64,000 nucleotides of DNA. Source: Pseudoalteromonas neustonica. GTDB lineage: Bacteria > Pseudomonadota > Gammaproteobacteria > Enterobacterales > Alteromonadaceae. Position numbers and translations under genes: made by a program. How positions within the stretch are numbered: the first letter of the stretch is position 1; the number at the start of each line of letters is the position of its first letter. The notes under the pieces were generated by a model that saw only the letters and a program-made list of their open reading frames with translations, did no database searches and had not been told where the DNA came from. Below, piece by piece: positions 63,865 to 64,000 of this stretch. The stretch lies in NCBI RefSeq assembly GCF_001653135.1, contig NZ_BDDS01000002.1, positions 523,809-587,808 of the forward strand. Direction: 5' to 3'.

Positions 63865-64000
63865 TGTAGAATTACTCTAACAGCCAAATTCAATTAAAAA
63901 ACGAGCTCCTGTAATTAACTCTAAGCGTTTTTAAAGCATTAGGTAATGCATTTGGAACCCATAAAACAAGCTGTTTTTCTTAAAAAAGAGTAATTCTACA
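63865..64000. repeat. Inverted repeat ending at the window edge
   Basis: TGTAGAATTACTCT (63865-63878) has its exact reverse complement at 63987-64000. The 136-base span has no ORF. It may be a small transposable element or the left end of a longer one that continues outside the window. Confidence 0.4.

Noticed and set aside
1..64000. tRNA, rRNA, riboswitch or prophage genes
   Set aside because: I looked for CCA-ended cloverleaf-like segments, rRNA blocks, common riboswitch cores and phage structural genes and saw none I could support.

Overview
The window looks like chromosomal DNA of a marine gammaproteobacterium of the Alteromonadales, most like Pseudoalteromonas. This is inferred from the low G+C, several very large TonB-dependent receptors, the ccoNOQP-ccoHIS-TauE-fnr-uspE-ttcA order, and many short structured intergenic repeats. 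No database search was possible; family names come from recognisable motifs.

Layout. 1-2.6 kb: the 3' end of aceK, a LysR regulator, a DUF2383 protein and a lone ExbD. 2.67-11.2 kb: a 2-aminoethylphosphonate (AEP) utilisation island. It holds a TonB receptor, a DUF5690/MFS-like transporter, phnX, an FAD oxidoreductase, a decayed ORF and a GntR/UTRA regulator, with phnW on the opposite strand. Near-identical palindromic operators precede the receptor and phnW. 11.3-16 kb: a FecI/FecR/STN-TonB receptor surface-signalling system. 16-18.5 kb: LysR, peroxiredoxin and a haloacid dehalogenase-like HAD protein. 18.6-23.9 kb: TetR with an RND efflux pump, separated by a long perfect inverted repeat. 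24-31.5 kb: PilZ protein, agmatine-to-putrescine genes (aguA, aguB), mfd, csiV and a small lipoprotein. 33-37 kb: a TonB receptor flanked by two inverted copies of a 264-bp MITE. 37.6-47.8 kb: cbb3 oxidase and its assembly genes, fnr, uspE and ttcA. 47.8-57.5 kb: secDF, an ABCB-type transporter, an M13 peptidase, a YebC/YeeN protein and an LRR-kinase. 57.6-64 kb: accessory DNA with two alpha/beta hydrolases, a wrecked Y1 transposase, a membrane-protein/XRE pair, a group II intron relic and a cassette-like yefM-yoeB module.

How the genes work together. In the AEP island the receptor and the transporter plausibly bring a phosphonate compound across the two membranes. PhnW converts AEP to phosphonoacetaldehyde and PhnX cleaves this to acetaldehyde and phosphate. 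The FAD enzyme may feed modified amines into the same route, and the GntR protein probably represses both divergent units through the shared operator. In the respiratory block FNR sits beside the cbb3 operon and uspE, both preceded by FNR-like boxes.

The least explained signals are non-coding. Two MITE families with unrelated ends carry the same two-hairpin interior: an internal loop is identical while the flanking stems differ in sequence but stay paired. Two roughly 70-bp structured inserts of another family sit inside the transposase relic. A STN-type receptor carries a second signal peptide and a second plausible translation start between its signalling and plug domains.
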